DNA from: Streptomyces sp. NRRL F-2580
Lineage (GTDB): Bacteria; Actinomycetota; Actinomycetes; Streptomycetales; Streptomycetaceae
DNA length: 64,000 nt
NCBI RefSeq assembly: GCF_000720115.1
Contig: NZ_JOIR01000036.1
Location: forward strand, 1-64,000
Direction of reading: 5' to 3'
Shown: positions 36,690-45,658 of the stretch, piece after piece
Position numbering within the stretch: position 1 is the stretch's first letter
How the letters are laid out: every line of letters starts with the position of its first letter
Program-made: the position numbers and the translations under genes
Notes under the pieces: model-generated
Seen by the model: only the letters and a program-made list of their open reading frames with translations
Database searches by the model: none
What the model was told of the DNA's origin: nothing

Positions 36690-37940
36690 GTGGCACGGAA
36701 GATCGGCAGCCGGTACACCGCGCACCAGATCCTGGGGCGCGGCAGCGCGGGCACGGTGTGGCTGGGCGAGGGGCCTGACGGGCCCGTCGCCGTCAAACTG
36801 CTGCGCGAGGACCTCGCGTCCGACCAGGAACTGGTCGGACGCTTCGTCCAGGAGCGCAGCGCGCTGCTCGGCCTGGACCATCCGCACGTGGTCTCCGTCC
36901 GTGACCTCGTCGTGGACGGCAACGACCTCGCCCTCGTCATGGACCTCGTCCGCGGTACGGACCTGCGCACGCGGCTCGACCGGGAACGGCGGCTCGCCCC
37001 CGAGGCGGCCGTGGCGATCGTCGCGGACGTCGCCGACGCGCTGGCCGCCGCGCACGCGGCGGGGGTCGTCCACCGCGACGTCAAGCCCGAGAACGTGCTG
37101 CTGGACATGCAGGGCCCGCTCGGCCCGGGCGGTGCCCACCCGGCGCTGCTGACCGACTTCGGCGTGGCCAAGCTCATCGACACCCCGCGGCGGGCCTCCG
37201 CGGGCCGGGCCTCGGCCCCCACCACGCGGATCATCGGCACGCCGGACTACCTGGCTCCGGAGATCGTGGAGGGTCTGCCACCGCGGGCGGCCGTGGACAT
37301 ATACGCCCTGGCCACCGTCCTGTACGAGCTCCTCGCCGGCTTCACCCCCTTCGGCGGGGGCCACCCGGGCGCGGTGCTGCGGCGGCACGTGACGGAGACG
37401 GTCGTCCCCCTGCCGGGCATCCCCGACGAGCTGTGGCAGCTCATCGTGCAGTGCCTGGCCAAGGCCCCGGCCTCGCGGCTGCGGGCGTCGGAGCTGTCGG
37501 TCCGGCTGCGGGACCTGCTCCCGATGCTGGCCGGGATGCCGCCCCTGGACGTGGACGAGCCCGACGACGCGGATCCGGACCCCGAGCCCTCGTCGGACGA
37601 GCCGGCCGCGGACCCGGTCCGCCGCCGGGGCGTGGTCCCGCTCGTCCCGGGCTCCGCGACGGACTCCAACCGGGACACCCACACCTCGATGCGGGTGCCG
37701 GGGCCGGACGAGCTGGCGGGCGGGGCGCTGGGCACGGCGCGGGTCCCGCGTCCGGCCGGCGGCCACCGGCCGGGCTCCGCCCGGCACCGGGCGGAGGCGG
37801 CCCGCAAGCGGCGGCTGGTGCTGTCCGTGTCGGCCGTGGCGCTGGCCGCGGCGGTCGGTCTGGGCGGCTGGCTGGCCTTCTCCGGCGACGAAGCCCCGCC
37901 TCCCCAGGACAGCAAGCAGTCCGTCCCCCGCAAGCCGTAG
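36690..37940 (+). CDS. pkaB: Serine/threonine protein kinase PkaB
   Basis: The 416-residue kinase has glycine loop LGRGSAGTVW, catalytic Lys in VAVKLLRED, HRDVKPENVLLD, DFGVAKL and APEIVEGLPP. A basic/Pro linker with HRAEAARKRR precedes a single membrane helix at about residues 376-397, and only about 20 residues lie outside, so there is no extracellular sensor domain. Length and position match PkaB. The GTG at 36690 follows GAGGGAG. The 159-base gap from pkaA leaves room for a separate promoter, and the gap shows no gene. Confidence 0.9.
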   Translation: MARKIGSRYTAHQILGRGSAGTVWLGEGPDGPVAVKLLREDLASDQELVGRFVQERSALLGLDHPHVVSVRDLVVDGNDLALVMDLVRGTDLRTRLDRERRLAPEAAVAIVADVADALAAAHAAGVVHRDVKPENVLLDMQGPLGPGGAHPALLTDFGVAKLIDTPRRASAGRASAPTTRIIGTPDYLAPEIVEGLPPRAAVDIYALATVLYELLAGFTPFGGGHPGAVLRRHVTETVVPLPGIPDELWQLIVQCLAKAPASRLRASELSVRLRDLLPMLAGMPPLDVDEPDDADPDPEPSSDEPAADPVRRRGVVPLVPGSATDSNRDTHTSMRVPGPDELAGGALGTARVPRPAGGHRPGSARHRAEAARKRRLVLSVSAVALAAAVGLGGWLAFSGDEAPPPQDSKQSVPRKP

Positions 37941-37975
37941 CCTCCGGGTGCGGCGCCGCGGTCGGGGGCCGGCCC

Positions 37976-38073
37976 CCGAACCCCCGCGCTTCAAACGCCG
38001 GCGAGGCTGGTTTTTGCAGTCCCTCCGGCGTTTGAGTTGAGGAGCGGGGTCTGGGGCGGAGCCCCAGGAGCGG
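37976..38073. repeat. Inverted pair of the dispersed intergenic repeat, copies D+ and D-
   Basis: CTTCAAACGCCGG (38000 region, plus) faces CCGGCGTTTGAG (38025 region, minus), separated by a T-run TTTTT. Together they could form a bidirectional terminator between the convergent pkaB and oxygenase genes. The D- unit also has the GGGGCGGAGCCCC hairpin. Confidence 0.7.
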
Positions 38074-38082
38074 CGAGGCGGG

Positions 38083-39084
38083 CTACGCCGTGACCAGTTC
38101 CGGGTGCCAGCGCCGCGCCACGGCGGGGTGGGCCCGGACCCAGCCCTTCAGCTCGTTGCGCCCGTAGTCGGCGTGCAGCGGGTTCGACTCGTCGTGCGCG
38201 ACCCCGGGCGCGGAGCGCAGGTACTCGCCCGGGACGGTCTCGATCACCGCGTCCAGCCGCGGGTTGTAGAAGAACGGCACCGAGTACCGCTCCACCGACC
38301 CCGGCGGGCTCACCACCCGGTGGTCCGTCGCCGTCAGGTAACCCTCCGTCGCGATCTCCAGCAGCTCGCCCAGGTTGACCACGAACGCCCCCGGGAGCGG
38401 CGGGACGTCGAGGTAGCCGCCGTCGCGCACGACCTGGAGGCCTCCCACGGAGTCCTGGAGGAGCAGGGTCAGGAAGCCGTAGTCCTTGTGCGCGCCGACC
38501 CCCTGGTCCGTGCCGGACGGGGCGGATCCGGGGTAGCGGATCAGCTTCGTGTGCAGGTGCGGCCGGTCCGCGAAGGCGGCGTCGAAGAAGTCGGCCGGGG
38601 CGCCGATCGAGGTGAGGAGTTCCTGGAGCAGCCGGTGGGCCACCGCCGCGAGGCGGGACTGCCAGTCCAGGACCACCGTCCGGAGCTCCGGGAGCGCGGC
38701 GGGCCACTGGTTCGGGCCCTCCAGCCACAGGTACGCCGGGTCGTCCGGCCCCACCACCGGCGCCGGGCGCTCCGCGCCCACGTCCAGCTGGTCGCGCCAG
38801 TCGGAGGCCCCGCCGGTCAGCTCGTGGCCGATCCGGGTGTAGCCGCGGAAGTGCGGGGAGTTCAGATTGCTCACGGCGAGCCGGTCGGCCTCCGGGAGGG
38901 CGAAGAACGCCCTGGTCAGCTCCAGGATGCGGGCGCTCTCGGCGGCGGTGACGCCGTGCCCGGTCAGGTGCAGGAAACCGGTGTCCCTGGCCGCTGCGTG
39001 CAGCTGCTTCAGGAAGTCGGCCCGCTGGGCCGGGTCGTCGGCCTGGGAGAGGTCCAGGACGGGGAGAGTGTGCGCGGACGGCAT
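38083..39084 (-). CDS. Isopenicillin N synthase-family non-haem iron oxygenase
   Basis: The 333-residue protein belongs to the 2-oxoglutarate/Fe(II) and IPNS-like superfamily. The iron ligands are visible as H-x-D in GAHKDYGFLTLLLQD and the distal His in TATDHRVVSPPG, and the R-x-S co-substrate motif is ERYSVPFF. The N-terminal domain has RDTGFLHLTGHGV. No beta-lactam genes are nearby, so a role in primary or sulfur metabolism is as likely as antibiotic synthesis. The ATG at 39084 has ACGGAG 5 bases upstream. A 29-codon leader ORF containing the RRHVD motif lies 134 bases upstream on the same strand. Confidence 0.9.
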   Translation of the reverse strand: MPSAHTLPVLDLSQADDPAQRADFLKQLHAAARDTGFLHLTGHGVTAAESARILELTRAFFALPEADRLAVSNLNSPHFRGYTRIGHELTGGASDWRDQLDVGAERPAPVVGPDDPAYLWLEGPNQWPAALPELRTVVLDWQSRLAAVAHRLLQELLTSIGAPADFFDAAFADRPHLHTKLIRYPGSAPSGTDQGVGAHKDYGFLTLLLQDSVGGLQVVRDGGYLDVPPLPGAFVVNLGELLEIATEGYLTATDHRVVSPPGSVERYSVPFFYNPRLDAVIETVPGEYLRSAPGVAHDESNPLHADYGRNELKGWVRAHPAVARRWHPELVTA

Positions 39085-39218
39085 GACGGCTCCGTTTCGG
39101 ATGTCACGGGGTCCTGTTCCCCAGAGGTGGCGGGGGCCGCGGGTGGAGGTGGGTCGCCGACAGGGATGGTGCCGGGACCGCGTGAGCCGCGTACAGGACC
39201 AAGTCGGATCGGGGTGGA

Positions 39219-39308
39219 TCAGGCTTGGGTACGGTCCGGCGGCAGACAGCTCGTCGTCGTGACACGCATGTGGTCGACATGGCGGCGCTTGACGAGGAGA
39301 ACGGTCAT
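39219..39308 (-). CDS. Putative regulatory leader peptide (29 aa)
   Basis: The peptide begins MTVLLVKRRHVDHMRV, continues TTTSCL and ends DRTQA. The pattern RRH(I/V)D..R followed by Ser/Thr and Cys is that of short leader peptides I know from Streptomyces sulfur-assimilation operons, where Cys codons are thought to sense cysteine. TACGCT lies exactly 6 bases before the ATG, which suggests a leaderless transcript. The 134 bases between its stop and the oxygenase start contain an 8-bp inverted repeat (GGTCCTGT at 39110-39117, ACAGGACC at 39193-39200) whose arm is close to the oxygenase ribosome site. An attenuation role is inferred. Confidence 0.65.
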   Translation of the reverse strand: MTVLLVKRRHVDHMRVTTTSCLPPDRTQA

Positions 39309-39387
39309 ACCGTGAGCGTACGCCCGTGCGAGTCGTCATCAGAACGGGCGATTCGGCCTGCCCGGACGGGGTTGTCCGGGGACCGGC

Positions 39388-39399
39388 TACGCTGGACCC
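39388..39399 (+). promoter_or_regulatory. Leaderless prfB promoter element
   Basis: TACGCT at 39388-39393 lies exactly 6 bases before the prfB GTG. No convincing TTGACA-like -35 is at the ideal distance and no ribosome site is present, so prfB is probably leaderless. Confidence 0.5.
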
Positions 39400-40509
<1,110 letters not shown>

Positions 40510-40530
40510 CGGCTGACCCGACACACATGG

Positions 40531-40567
40531 ACGAGGGCCCGGACATCGATGATGTCCGGGCCCTCGT
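40531..40567. terminator. Terminator hairpin between prfB and the zinc-ribbon gene
   Basis: Perfect 17-bp arms (40531-40547 with 40551-40567) around a 3-base loop. It can serve both convergent genes. Confidence 0.85.
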
Positions 40568-40610
40568 GCGTGTTGATCGGTACGCGGCGCGCAGCCCGCG
40601 GGCACCGCGG

Positions 40611-40802
40611 TCAGGCGGTCTGCTGGGCCACCAGCACCAGAGCTGCCACGAGGACCACCATGAGCACGATGAGGGCCACGGGATTGAGGCCGGAGAAGGG
40701 GCCCTCCTGCTGGAGGCGCTCCCGGTTCGCCCGGCACACCGGGCAGCGGCCCTGGCTGACGGGTGCGGCGCAGTTCGCGCACACGAGCCGGTCATATGTC
40801 AT
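40611..40802 (-). CDS. Small zinc-ribbon membrane protein
   Basis: The 63-residue protein has a zinc-ribbon pattern near the N-terminus (LVCANCAAP then GRCPVCRA: two CxxC pairs, about residues 8-11 and 20-23), a short linker, and one C-terminal membrane helix (LNPVALIVLMVVLVAALVLV). The ribbon is probably cytosolic. The ATG at 40802 has GGAGG 5 bases upstream, a strong site, which supports a real gene despite the short length. Function unknown. It is divergent from ftsE. Confidence 0.8.
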   Translation of the reverse strand: MTYDRLVCANCAAPVSQGRCPVCRANRERLQQEGPFSGLNPVALIVLMVVLVAALVLVAQQTA

Positions 40803-41040
40803 GCGCTCCTCCTCTCGTCCCCTCGGTCTTGTCTGTTGCCTATAACGGCGTGGGGAACCAGAGCGTTCCCCCTACCACTGTGCCAGCTTCGCCGACATTC
40901 GGCGCGGCCCGTCCGGGCAAGCACGGTCCGGAGCGGCCCGCACCCCGGGATAAAACGGGCAAGTCCGGATGCCGGGTCCACACCTCGCGCCCGTTCGCGT
41001 ATGGTCACGCACACCTACTCCCGGCGACCGTGGTGCACCC

Positions 41041-41730
41041 GTGATCCGATTCGACAGTGTCTCCAAGTCCTACCCGAAGCAGAGCCGTCCTGCACTCAGA
41101 GAAGTCTCCCTCGACATCGCCAAGGGCGAGTTCGTCTTCCTGGTCGGCTCCTCCGGCTCCGGCAAGTCCACCTTCCTGCGGCTGATCCTGCGCGAGGAGC
41201 GGGCGAGCCACGGCCAGGTGCACGTCCTGGGCAAGGACCTCGCCAAGCTCTCCAACTGGAAGGTCCCGCAGATGCGGCGCCAGTTGGGGACCGTCTTCCA
41301 GGACTTCCGCCTGCTGCCCAACAAGACGGTGGCCGAGAACGTGGCCTTCGCCCAGGAGGTCATCGGCAAGCCCAGGGGCGAGATCCGCAAGGCCGTCCCG
41401 CAGGTCCTCGAACTGGTGGGTCTGGGCGGCAAGGAGGAGCGGATGCCCGGCGAGCTCTCCGGCGGTGAGCAGCAGCGCGTGGCCATCGCCCGCGCCTTCG
41501 TCAACCGCCCCGCCCTGCTGATCGCGGACGAGCCCACCGGCAACCTCGACCCGCAGACCTCCGTGGGGATCATGAAGCTGCTGGACCGGATCAACCGGAC
41601 CGGCACCACCGTGATCATGGCCACGCACGACCAGCAGATCGTGGACCAGATGCGCAAGCGCGTCATCGAACTCGAACAGGGCCGACTCGTACGCGACCAG
41701 TCGCGCGGCGTCTACGGCTACCAGCACTGA
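41041..41730 (+). CDS. ftsE: Cell division ATPase FtsE
   Basis: The 229-residue ABC ATPase is the FtsX partner and controls peptidoglycan hydrolases through the membrane. Walker A is [11 protein letters not shown], the Q-loop is in [11 protein letters not shown], the signature is [14 protein letters not shown], Walker B is [13 protein letters not shown], and the H-loop is MATHDQQIV. The GTG at 41041 starts the conserved [11 protein letters not shown] motif. No clear ribosome site is present. A TATGGT -10-like element at 41000-41005 would give a leader of about 30 bases. ftsX follows immediately. Confidence 0.96.
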   Translation: MIRFDSVSKSYPKQSRPALREVSLDIAKGEFVFLVGSSGSGKSTFLRLILREERASHGQVHVLGKDLAKLSNWKVPQMRRQLGTVFQDFRLLPNKTVAENVAFAQEVIGKPRGEIRKAVPQVLELVGLGGKEERMPGELSGGEQQRVAIARAFVNRPALLIADEPTGNLDPQTSVGIMKLLDRINRTGTTVIMATHDQQIVDQMRKRVIELEQGRLVRDQSRGVYGYQH

Positions 41731-41746
41731 AAGGCCCTTGAGAGTC

Positions 41747-42715
41747 ATGCGCGCCCAGTTCGTCATGTCGGAGATCGGCGTCGGTCTCCGCCGCAATCTC
41801 ACCATGACCTTCGCGGTCATCATCTCCGTGGCCCTGTCACTGGCCCTGTTCGGCGGCTCCCTGCTCATGAGCGAGCAGGTCAGCAGGATGAAGGGCTTCT
41901 GGTACGACAAGGCCAACGTCTCGATCTACCTCTGCAACAAGCAGGACGCCCAGGAGGCCAGCGAGGCCGCCGCCAAGCCGGACGGCTCGGGGGGCGGCGC
42001 CGGCGGTGTCGCCACCTGTCGCAAGGGCGCCGTGACCGACGAGCAGAAGAAGCAGATCGAGTCCGAGCTCAAGCAGATGTCCCTGGTCAAGTCCGTGGCC
42101 TACGAGTCCGCGGACGAGGCGTACAAGCACTACCAGGAGCAGTACGGCCACACCGCGCTGGCCTCCTCCATCACGCCCGACCAGATGCAGGAGTCCTTCC
42201 GGGTCAAGCTCAAGAACCCGGAGAAGTACAAGGTTGTCACCTCCGCCTTCGCGGGCCGTGACGGCATCCACACCGTCGACGACCAGCGGCAGGCGATCGA
42301 CGACCTCTTCCGGATCCTCAACTACCTCAACTACGCCGCCCTCGGCATCATGCTGATCATGCTGATCGTGGCGCTGCTGCTGATCGTCAACACCGTGCGC
42401 GTCTCGGCGTTCAGCCGCAGGCGGGAGACGGGGATCATGCGGCTGGTGGGCGCCTCCAGCTTCTACATCCAGGTGCCCTTCATCATGGAGGCCGCCTTCG
42501 CCGGGCTCATCGGCGCGCTCTTCGCCTGCGCCATGCTGGTCTCCGGCCAGTACTTCGTGATCGACCACGGTGTCGGCCTGCGCGACAAGATCCAGCTGAT
42601 CGACTTCATGGGCTGGGGATCGGTGCTGGCCAAGCTCCCGTACGTGCTCTTCATCGGCCTCCTGATGCCCTCCATGGCCGCCTTCATCGCCCTGCGCAAG
42701 TACCTGAAGGTGTGA
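41747..42715 (+). CDS. ftsX: Cell division protein FtsX
   Basis: FtsX is the membrane partner of FtsE. The 322-residue protein has one N-terminal helix (AVIISVALSLALFGGSLLM), an extracytoplasmic domain of about 180 residues that in homologues contacts a hydrolase, and three C-terminal helices ending in LRKYLKV. An extra Gly-rich segment with Cys residues (DGSGGGAGG) lies in the outer domain. The ATG at 41747 matches the usual MRAQFV start; a TTG at 41738 is an alternative. The following S41 protease lipoprotein could be a functional partner, as inferred from adjacency. Confidence 0.95.
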   Translation: MRAQFVMSEIGVGLRRNLTMTFAVIISVALSLALFGGSLLMSEQVSRMKGFWYDKANVSIYLCNKQDAQEASEAAAKPDGSGGGAGGVATCRKGAVTDEQKKQIESELKQMSLVKSVAYESADEAYKHYQEQYGHTALASSITPDQMQESFRVKLKNPEKYKVVTSAFAGRDGIHTVDDQRQAIDDLFRILNYLNYAALGIMLIMLIVALLLIVNTVRVSAFSRRRETGIMRLVGASSFYIQVPFIMEAAFAGLIGALFACAMLVSGQYFVIDHGVGLRDKIQLIDFMGWGSVLAKLPYVLFIGLLMPSMAAFIALRKYLKV

Positions 42716-42782
42716 CAAGCGCCCCGCGAGCGGTCCGGCCAACCATCCGTACCGGAGCGGGGCTTGTCCTAGACTCGGCGCC

Positions 42783-43973
42783 ATGCTGGGCTTGCCGAGT
42801 ATTCCCGCCTCCAGTCTCCGGCCCCGCGACCTGCGTCGCGGGGCCGTTTTGACGTTGGCCTTCCTCGCCGCCGTCGCCACCGGTGCCTTAACCGGATGCT
42901 GGGACCAGGAGGACGGCGCCGTGGCCGCGGAGGTCCGCACGGACCTCCCCGCCCCCGGCGCACCCCGCACGGCGGGCACCGCCGACCGCGACGCGGTGGC
43001 GCGCGCCGCCGCCGAGGCCGTCGCCGAGGGGAAGTCCGGCAAGAAGGCCGCCCAGGACGTGGTCAGCCGCAGCGGCGACCGCTGGGGCACCGTCTACGAC
43101 CAGGGCGAGTACGCCGCCTTCGCCGAGGGCCTCGACGGCCACTGGACCGGCGTCGGGGTCTGGGCCGAACGCGCCCCCGACGGCGTGATCAAGGTCGACA
43201 AGGTCCAGCCCGGCAGCCCCGCCGCCCGGGCCGGGTTGCGCGCCGGGGACCGGCTGATGAGCGTCGACGGCCACGCCGTGACCGGCCTGGCCGTCGCCGA
43301 CGTGGTCTCCCTGCTGCGCGGCACGGCCGGCACCCCCGTCGTGCTGAACCTCAGCCGGGCCGGCGCCGACCTCACCGAGACCGTCCGCCGCGAGCAGCTG
43401 CGCACCGAGCCCGTGACCGTACGGCAGCGCCCGGACGGCGTCACCGTCATCAAGGTCGCCTCCTTCACCCGCGGTTCCGGCGAGCGCGTCAAGGCCGCCG
43501 TCCGCGCGGCCCCGGCCGGCGCCGGGGTCATGCTCGACCTGCGCGGCAACCCGGGCGGGCTGGTCACCGAGGCGGTCACGGCCGCCTCCGCCTTCCTGGA
43601 CGGCGGGCTCGTGGCGACGTACGACGTTCGGGGCGACCAGCGGGTCCTGTACGCGGCCCCGGGCGGCGACACCACCCGCCCGCTGGTGGCCCTCGTCGAC
43701 GGCGGCACGATGAGCGCGGCCGAGCTGGTGACGGGCGCCCTCCAGGACCGGGGCCGGGCGGTGGCGGTGGGCAGCCGGACCTTCGGCAAGGGCTCGGTGC
43801 AGATGCCGACCGAGCTCCCGGACGGCTCGGTGGCCGAGCTGACGGTGGGCACGTACCGCACTCCGGCGGGCCGCAGCCTGGACGGCGACGGCATCACCCC
43901 GGACGTACCGGCGGGCGAGCGGGCCGAGGAACGGGCCGTCACGGTATTGGGTGGCCTCGGGGTGGGTCCGTAG
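42783..43973 (+). CDS. S41-family C-terminal processing protease, lipoprotein
   Basis: The 396-residue protein has a signal peptide with lipobox ALTGC (Cys39), a PDZ domain (about residues 120-205, VQPGSPAARAGLRAGDRLMS) and an S41 protease domain. The catalytic Ser is in GGTMSAAELV and the catalytic Lys in TFGKGSVQMP. It would act outside the membrane on protein C-termini; location beside ftsEX suggests cell-envelope targets. TAGACT at 42770-42775 lies 7 bases before the ATG, which suggests a leaderless message. The stop codon lies in an inverted repeat that reaches the smpB start. Confidence 0.92.
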   Translation: MLGLPSIPASSLRPRDLRRGAVLTLAFLAAVATGALTGCWDQEDGAVAAEVRTDLPAPGAPRTAGTADRDAVARAAAEAVAEGKSGKKAAQDVVSRSGDRWGTVYDQGEYAAFAEGLDGHWTGVGVWAERAPDGVIKVDKVQPGSPAARAGLRAGDRLMSVDGHAVTGLAVADVVSLLRGTAGTPVVLNLSRAGADLTETVRREQLRTEPVTVRQRPDGVTVIKVASFTRGSGERVKAAVRAAPAGAGVMLDLRGNPGGLVTEAVTAASAFLDGGLVATYDVRGDQRVLYAAPGGDTTRPLVALVDGGTMSAAELVTGALQDRGRAVAVGSRTFGKGSVQMPTELPDGSVAELTVGTYRTPAGRSLDGDGITPDVPAGERAEERAVTVLGGLGVGP

Positions 43974-43991
43974 TGCGAAAATGACCGCACT

Positions 43992-44477
43992 ATGGCTAAG
44001 GAAAAAGGGCGCAAGCTGATCGCCCAGAACAAGAAGGCGCGGCACGACTACACGATCCTCGACACCTACGAGTGCGGACTCGTGCTCACGGGGACCGAGG
44101 TCAAGTCCATGCGCCAGGGCCGGGCCTCGCTGGTGGACGGCTTCGTGTCGGTGGAGAGCCGCGAGGCGTGGCTCTACAACGTGCACGTGCCGGAGTACAG
44201 CCAGGGCACCTGGACCAACCACAGCGCCCGGCGCAAGCGCAAGCTCCTCATGCACCGGGAGGAGATCGACAAGCTGGCGCGCAAGTCGGAGGAGACGGGT
44301 CACACGATCGTGCCCCTCTCGCTGTACTTCAAGGACGGCCGCGCGAAGGTCGAGATCGCGCTGGCGAAGGGCAAGAAGGAGTACGACAAGCGGCAGACCA
44401 TGCGGGAGAAGCAGGACACCCGCGAGACCCAGCGCACGATCTCGGCGATCCGCCGCAAGCAGCGGGGCACCGTTTAA
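43992..44477 (+). CDS. smpB: SsrA-binding protein SmpB
   Basis: SmpB delivers tmRNA to stalled ribosomes in trans-translation. The 161-residue protein has the [13 protein letters not shown] start, the [10 protein letters not shown] motif and the basic C-terminal tail ([16 protein letters not shown]). It lies 18 bases after the protease gene and 104 bases before ssrA, so the two partners of the system are adjacent. A ribosome site is not evident. The inverted repeat TAGTGCG/CGCACTA (43971-43977, 43986-43992) ends on the first base of the start codon. Confidence 0.97.
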   Translation: MAKEKGRKLIAQNKKARHDYTILDTYECGLVLTGTEVKSMRQGRASLVDGFVSVESREAWLYNVHVPEYSQGTWTNHSARRKRKLLMHREEIDKLARKSEETGHTIVPLSLYFKDGRAKVEIALAKGKKEYDKRQTMREKQDTRETQRTISAIRRKQRGTV

Positions 44478-44519
44478 CCTGCTGGCACGCCGTGGTCCAC
44501 TTCGCGTACCATGGCGTCA

Positions 44520-44543
44520 GCACCCGCCGCTCGCGGTGGGTGC
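44520..44543 (+). terminator. Hairpin after smpB
   Basis: GCACCCGCCG (44520-44529) pairs with CGGTGGGTGC (44534-44543) with one G-T pair and a CTCG loop, between smpB and ssrA. Confidence 0.55.
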
Positions 44544-44581
44544 AGCTTGAGCAGTGCACAACTGAAAAGCGTGAAAAACAT

Positions 44582-44967
44582 GGGGATGATCGGTTTCGAC
44601 AGCGGATGTCGATGCAGGGGAAGCGAGCCGAGGAAGCGGCAATGATCTCGCTAACCACATGTCGCAAACAATAATCGCCAACTCCAAGAGCGATAACTCC
44701 CGCTTCACCCTCGCTGCCTAATAACAGTGAGCTGAAGCCTCTGTGAGGAGCGTCAGCCCGGAAGTGGTCCCGGTCCGGATCCTGGCGTCAATTAGGGATC
44801 TAAACCTCTAGCCCCGGTCACGGGGGTTGGAGGGAAACCAAACAGTGACTGAGCCCGTCGGAGACTTGTCCGTGTGATCTCCGGGGCCGAGAAAAGCGCA
44901 GCGGACTGCGCTCGGAGAAGCCCTGCTTCTGCACCGTTGGACGCGGGTTCGATTCCCGCCATCTCCA
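44582..44967 (+). ncRNA. ssrA: tmRNA (SsrA)
   Basis: tmRNA rescues stalled ribosomes and tags the nascent peptide. The 5' GGGGATG pairs with CATCTCC near the 3' end to form the acceptor stem; the T-arm GGTTCGATTCC is present, and CCA is not encoded. The tag frame starts at GCC 44677 and reads ANSKSDNSRFTLAA before tandem TAA stops at 44719. The other phase from the earlier GCA hits a stop quickly, so GCC is the likely resume codon. It is next to smpB and is followed by a hairpin terminator. Confidence 0.95.
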
Positions 44968-44982
44968 CTCATCCCATGTGGG

Positions 44983-45018
44983 CAAAGGCCCCGCGGCCTC
45001 TCGGCTGCGGGGCCTTTG
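44983..45018. terminator. Terminator hairpin after ssrA
   Basis: 16-base arms (44983-44998 with 45003-45018) pair with one mismatch around a TCTC loop; it can serve both ssrA and the convergent yoeB. Confidence 0.8.
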
Positions 45019-45025
45019 TCATGCG

Positions 45026-45283
45026 TCAGTAGTGGTAGCGGGCCTTGAGGACCTTCACTTCCTTCTCGTCGGCCCGGTACACGAGGCGGTGCTCGTCGTC
45101 GATGCGGCGTGACCAGTAGCCCGACAGCTCGCCCTTCAGCGGTTCGGGCTTGCCGATGCCGGTGAACGGGTCGCGCTGGATCTCCCCGAGCAGACGGGTG
45201 ATCCGGCGGGCCATCTTCCGGTCCGACGAGAGCCAAAACAGGAAGTCCTCCCAGGCGGCAGGGTCGAAGTGAACGCTCCTCAC
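45026..45283 (-). CDS. yoeB: YoeB-family mRNA interferase toxin
   Basis: The 85-residue RelE/YoeB-type toxin cleaves mRNA on the ribosome when free of antitoxin. It has the family features [38 protein letters not shown] and the C-terminal LKARYHY with the catalytic His/Tyr. Its GTG start overlaps the antitoxin stop (GTGA), the usual toxin-antitoxin coupling. It is full length and looks intact. Confidence 0.95.
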   Translation of the reverse strand: MRSVHFDPAAWEDFLFWLSSDRKMARRITRLLGEIQRDPFTGIGKPEPLKGELSGYWSRRIDDEHRLVYRADEKEVKVLKARYHY

Positions 45284-45555
45284 TCCTCGCCTCCGGCCAA
45301 CTCCCTCAGTTCGTCCAGTGTCCTGGAGATGGTGGAGGCACCCTCACGGTCGCGCGCGACGGCCTCCATCAGCCGCTGGGCGTTGGCGGGGGAGCGCAGG
45401 AGGTAGACGGTCTCCTGCCAGGAGTCGTAGTCGTCGGCGGACATGAGGACCGCGTCACCGTTCTTGGAGGTGATGCGCACCGGAGCGTGATCGGTATTGA
45501 CGCGCTCGATCAGTGGGAACAGGGTCGCCCTGGCTTCGCTGGCGCTTATGGACAC
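45280..45555 (-). CDS. yefM: YefM-family antitoxin
   Basis: The 91-residue Phd/YefM-type antitoxin starts at GTG 45555 ([19 protein letters not shown]) with GGAG upstream. The N-terminal half dimerises and binds the operator; the C-terminal tail ([15 protein letters not shown]) neutralises YoeB. A TTG or ATG further upstream (45594) lies inside the operator and is rejected. The gene order antitoxin-toxin and the overlap are standard, and the pair is probably autorepressed through the palindrome just upstream. Confidence 0.93.
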   Translation of the reverse strand: MSISASEARATLFPLIERVNTDHAPVRITSKNGDAVLMSADDYDSWQETVYLLRSPANAQRLMEAVARDREGASTISRTLDELRELAGGEE

Positions 45556-45571
45556 GGTGCGCTCCTCTCGA

Positions 45572-45625
45572 GGTCGTACGAGTTTATGGTACATGACTCG
45601 TACCGAAAACTGGTACGAGTCATGT
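45572..45625. promoter_or_regulatory. yefM-yoeB operator palindrome
   Basis: A perfect 14-bp inverted repeat, ACATGACTCGTACC (45591-45604) and GGTACGAGTCATGT (45612-45625), with an additional half-site GTACGAGT at 45576-45583. It overlaps the likely promoter and is 36 bases before the yefM start, as expected for conditional autoregulation. Confidence 0.75.
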
Positions 45626-45658
45626 GGGGGACCTGCGGTCGGACGGCGGCGGCCGTCC

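Noticed and set aside
44930..44967. attL/attR duplication of the ssrA 3' end
   Set aside because: No second copy of this segment was seen downstream in the window.
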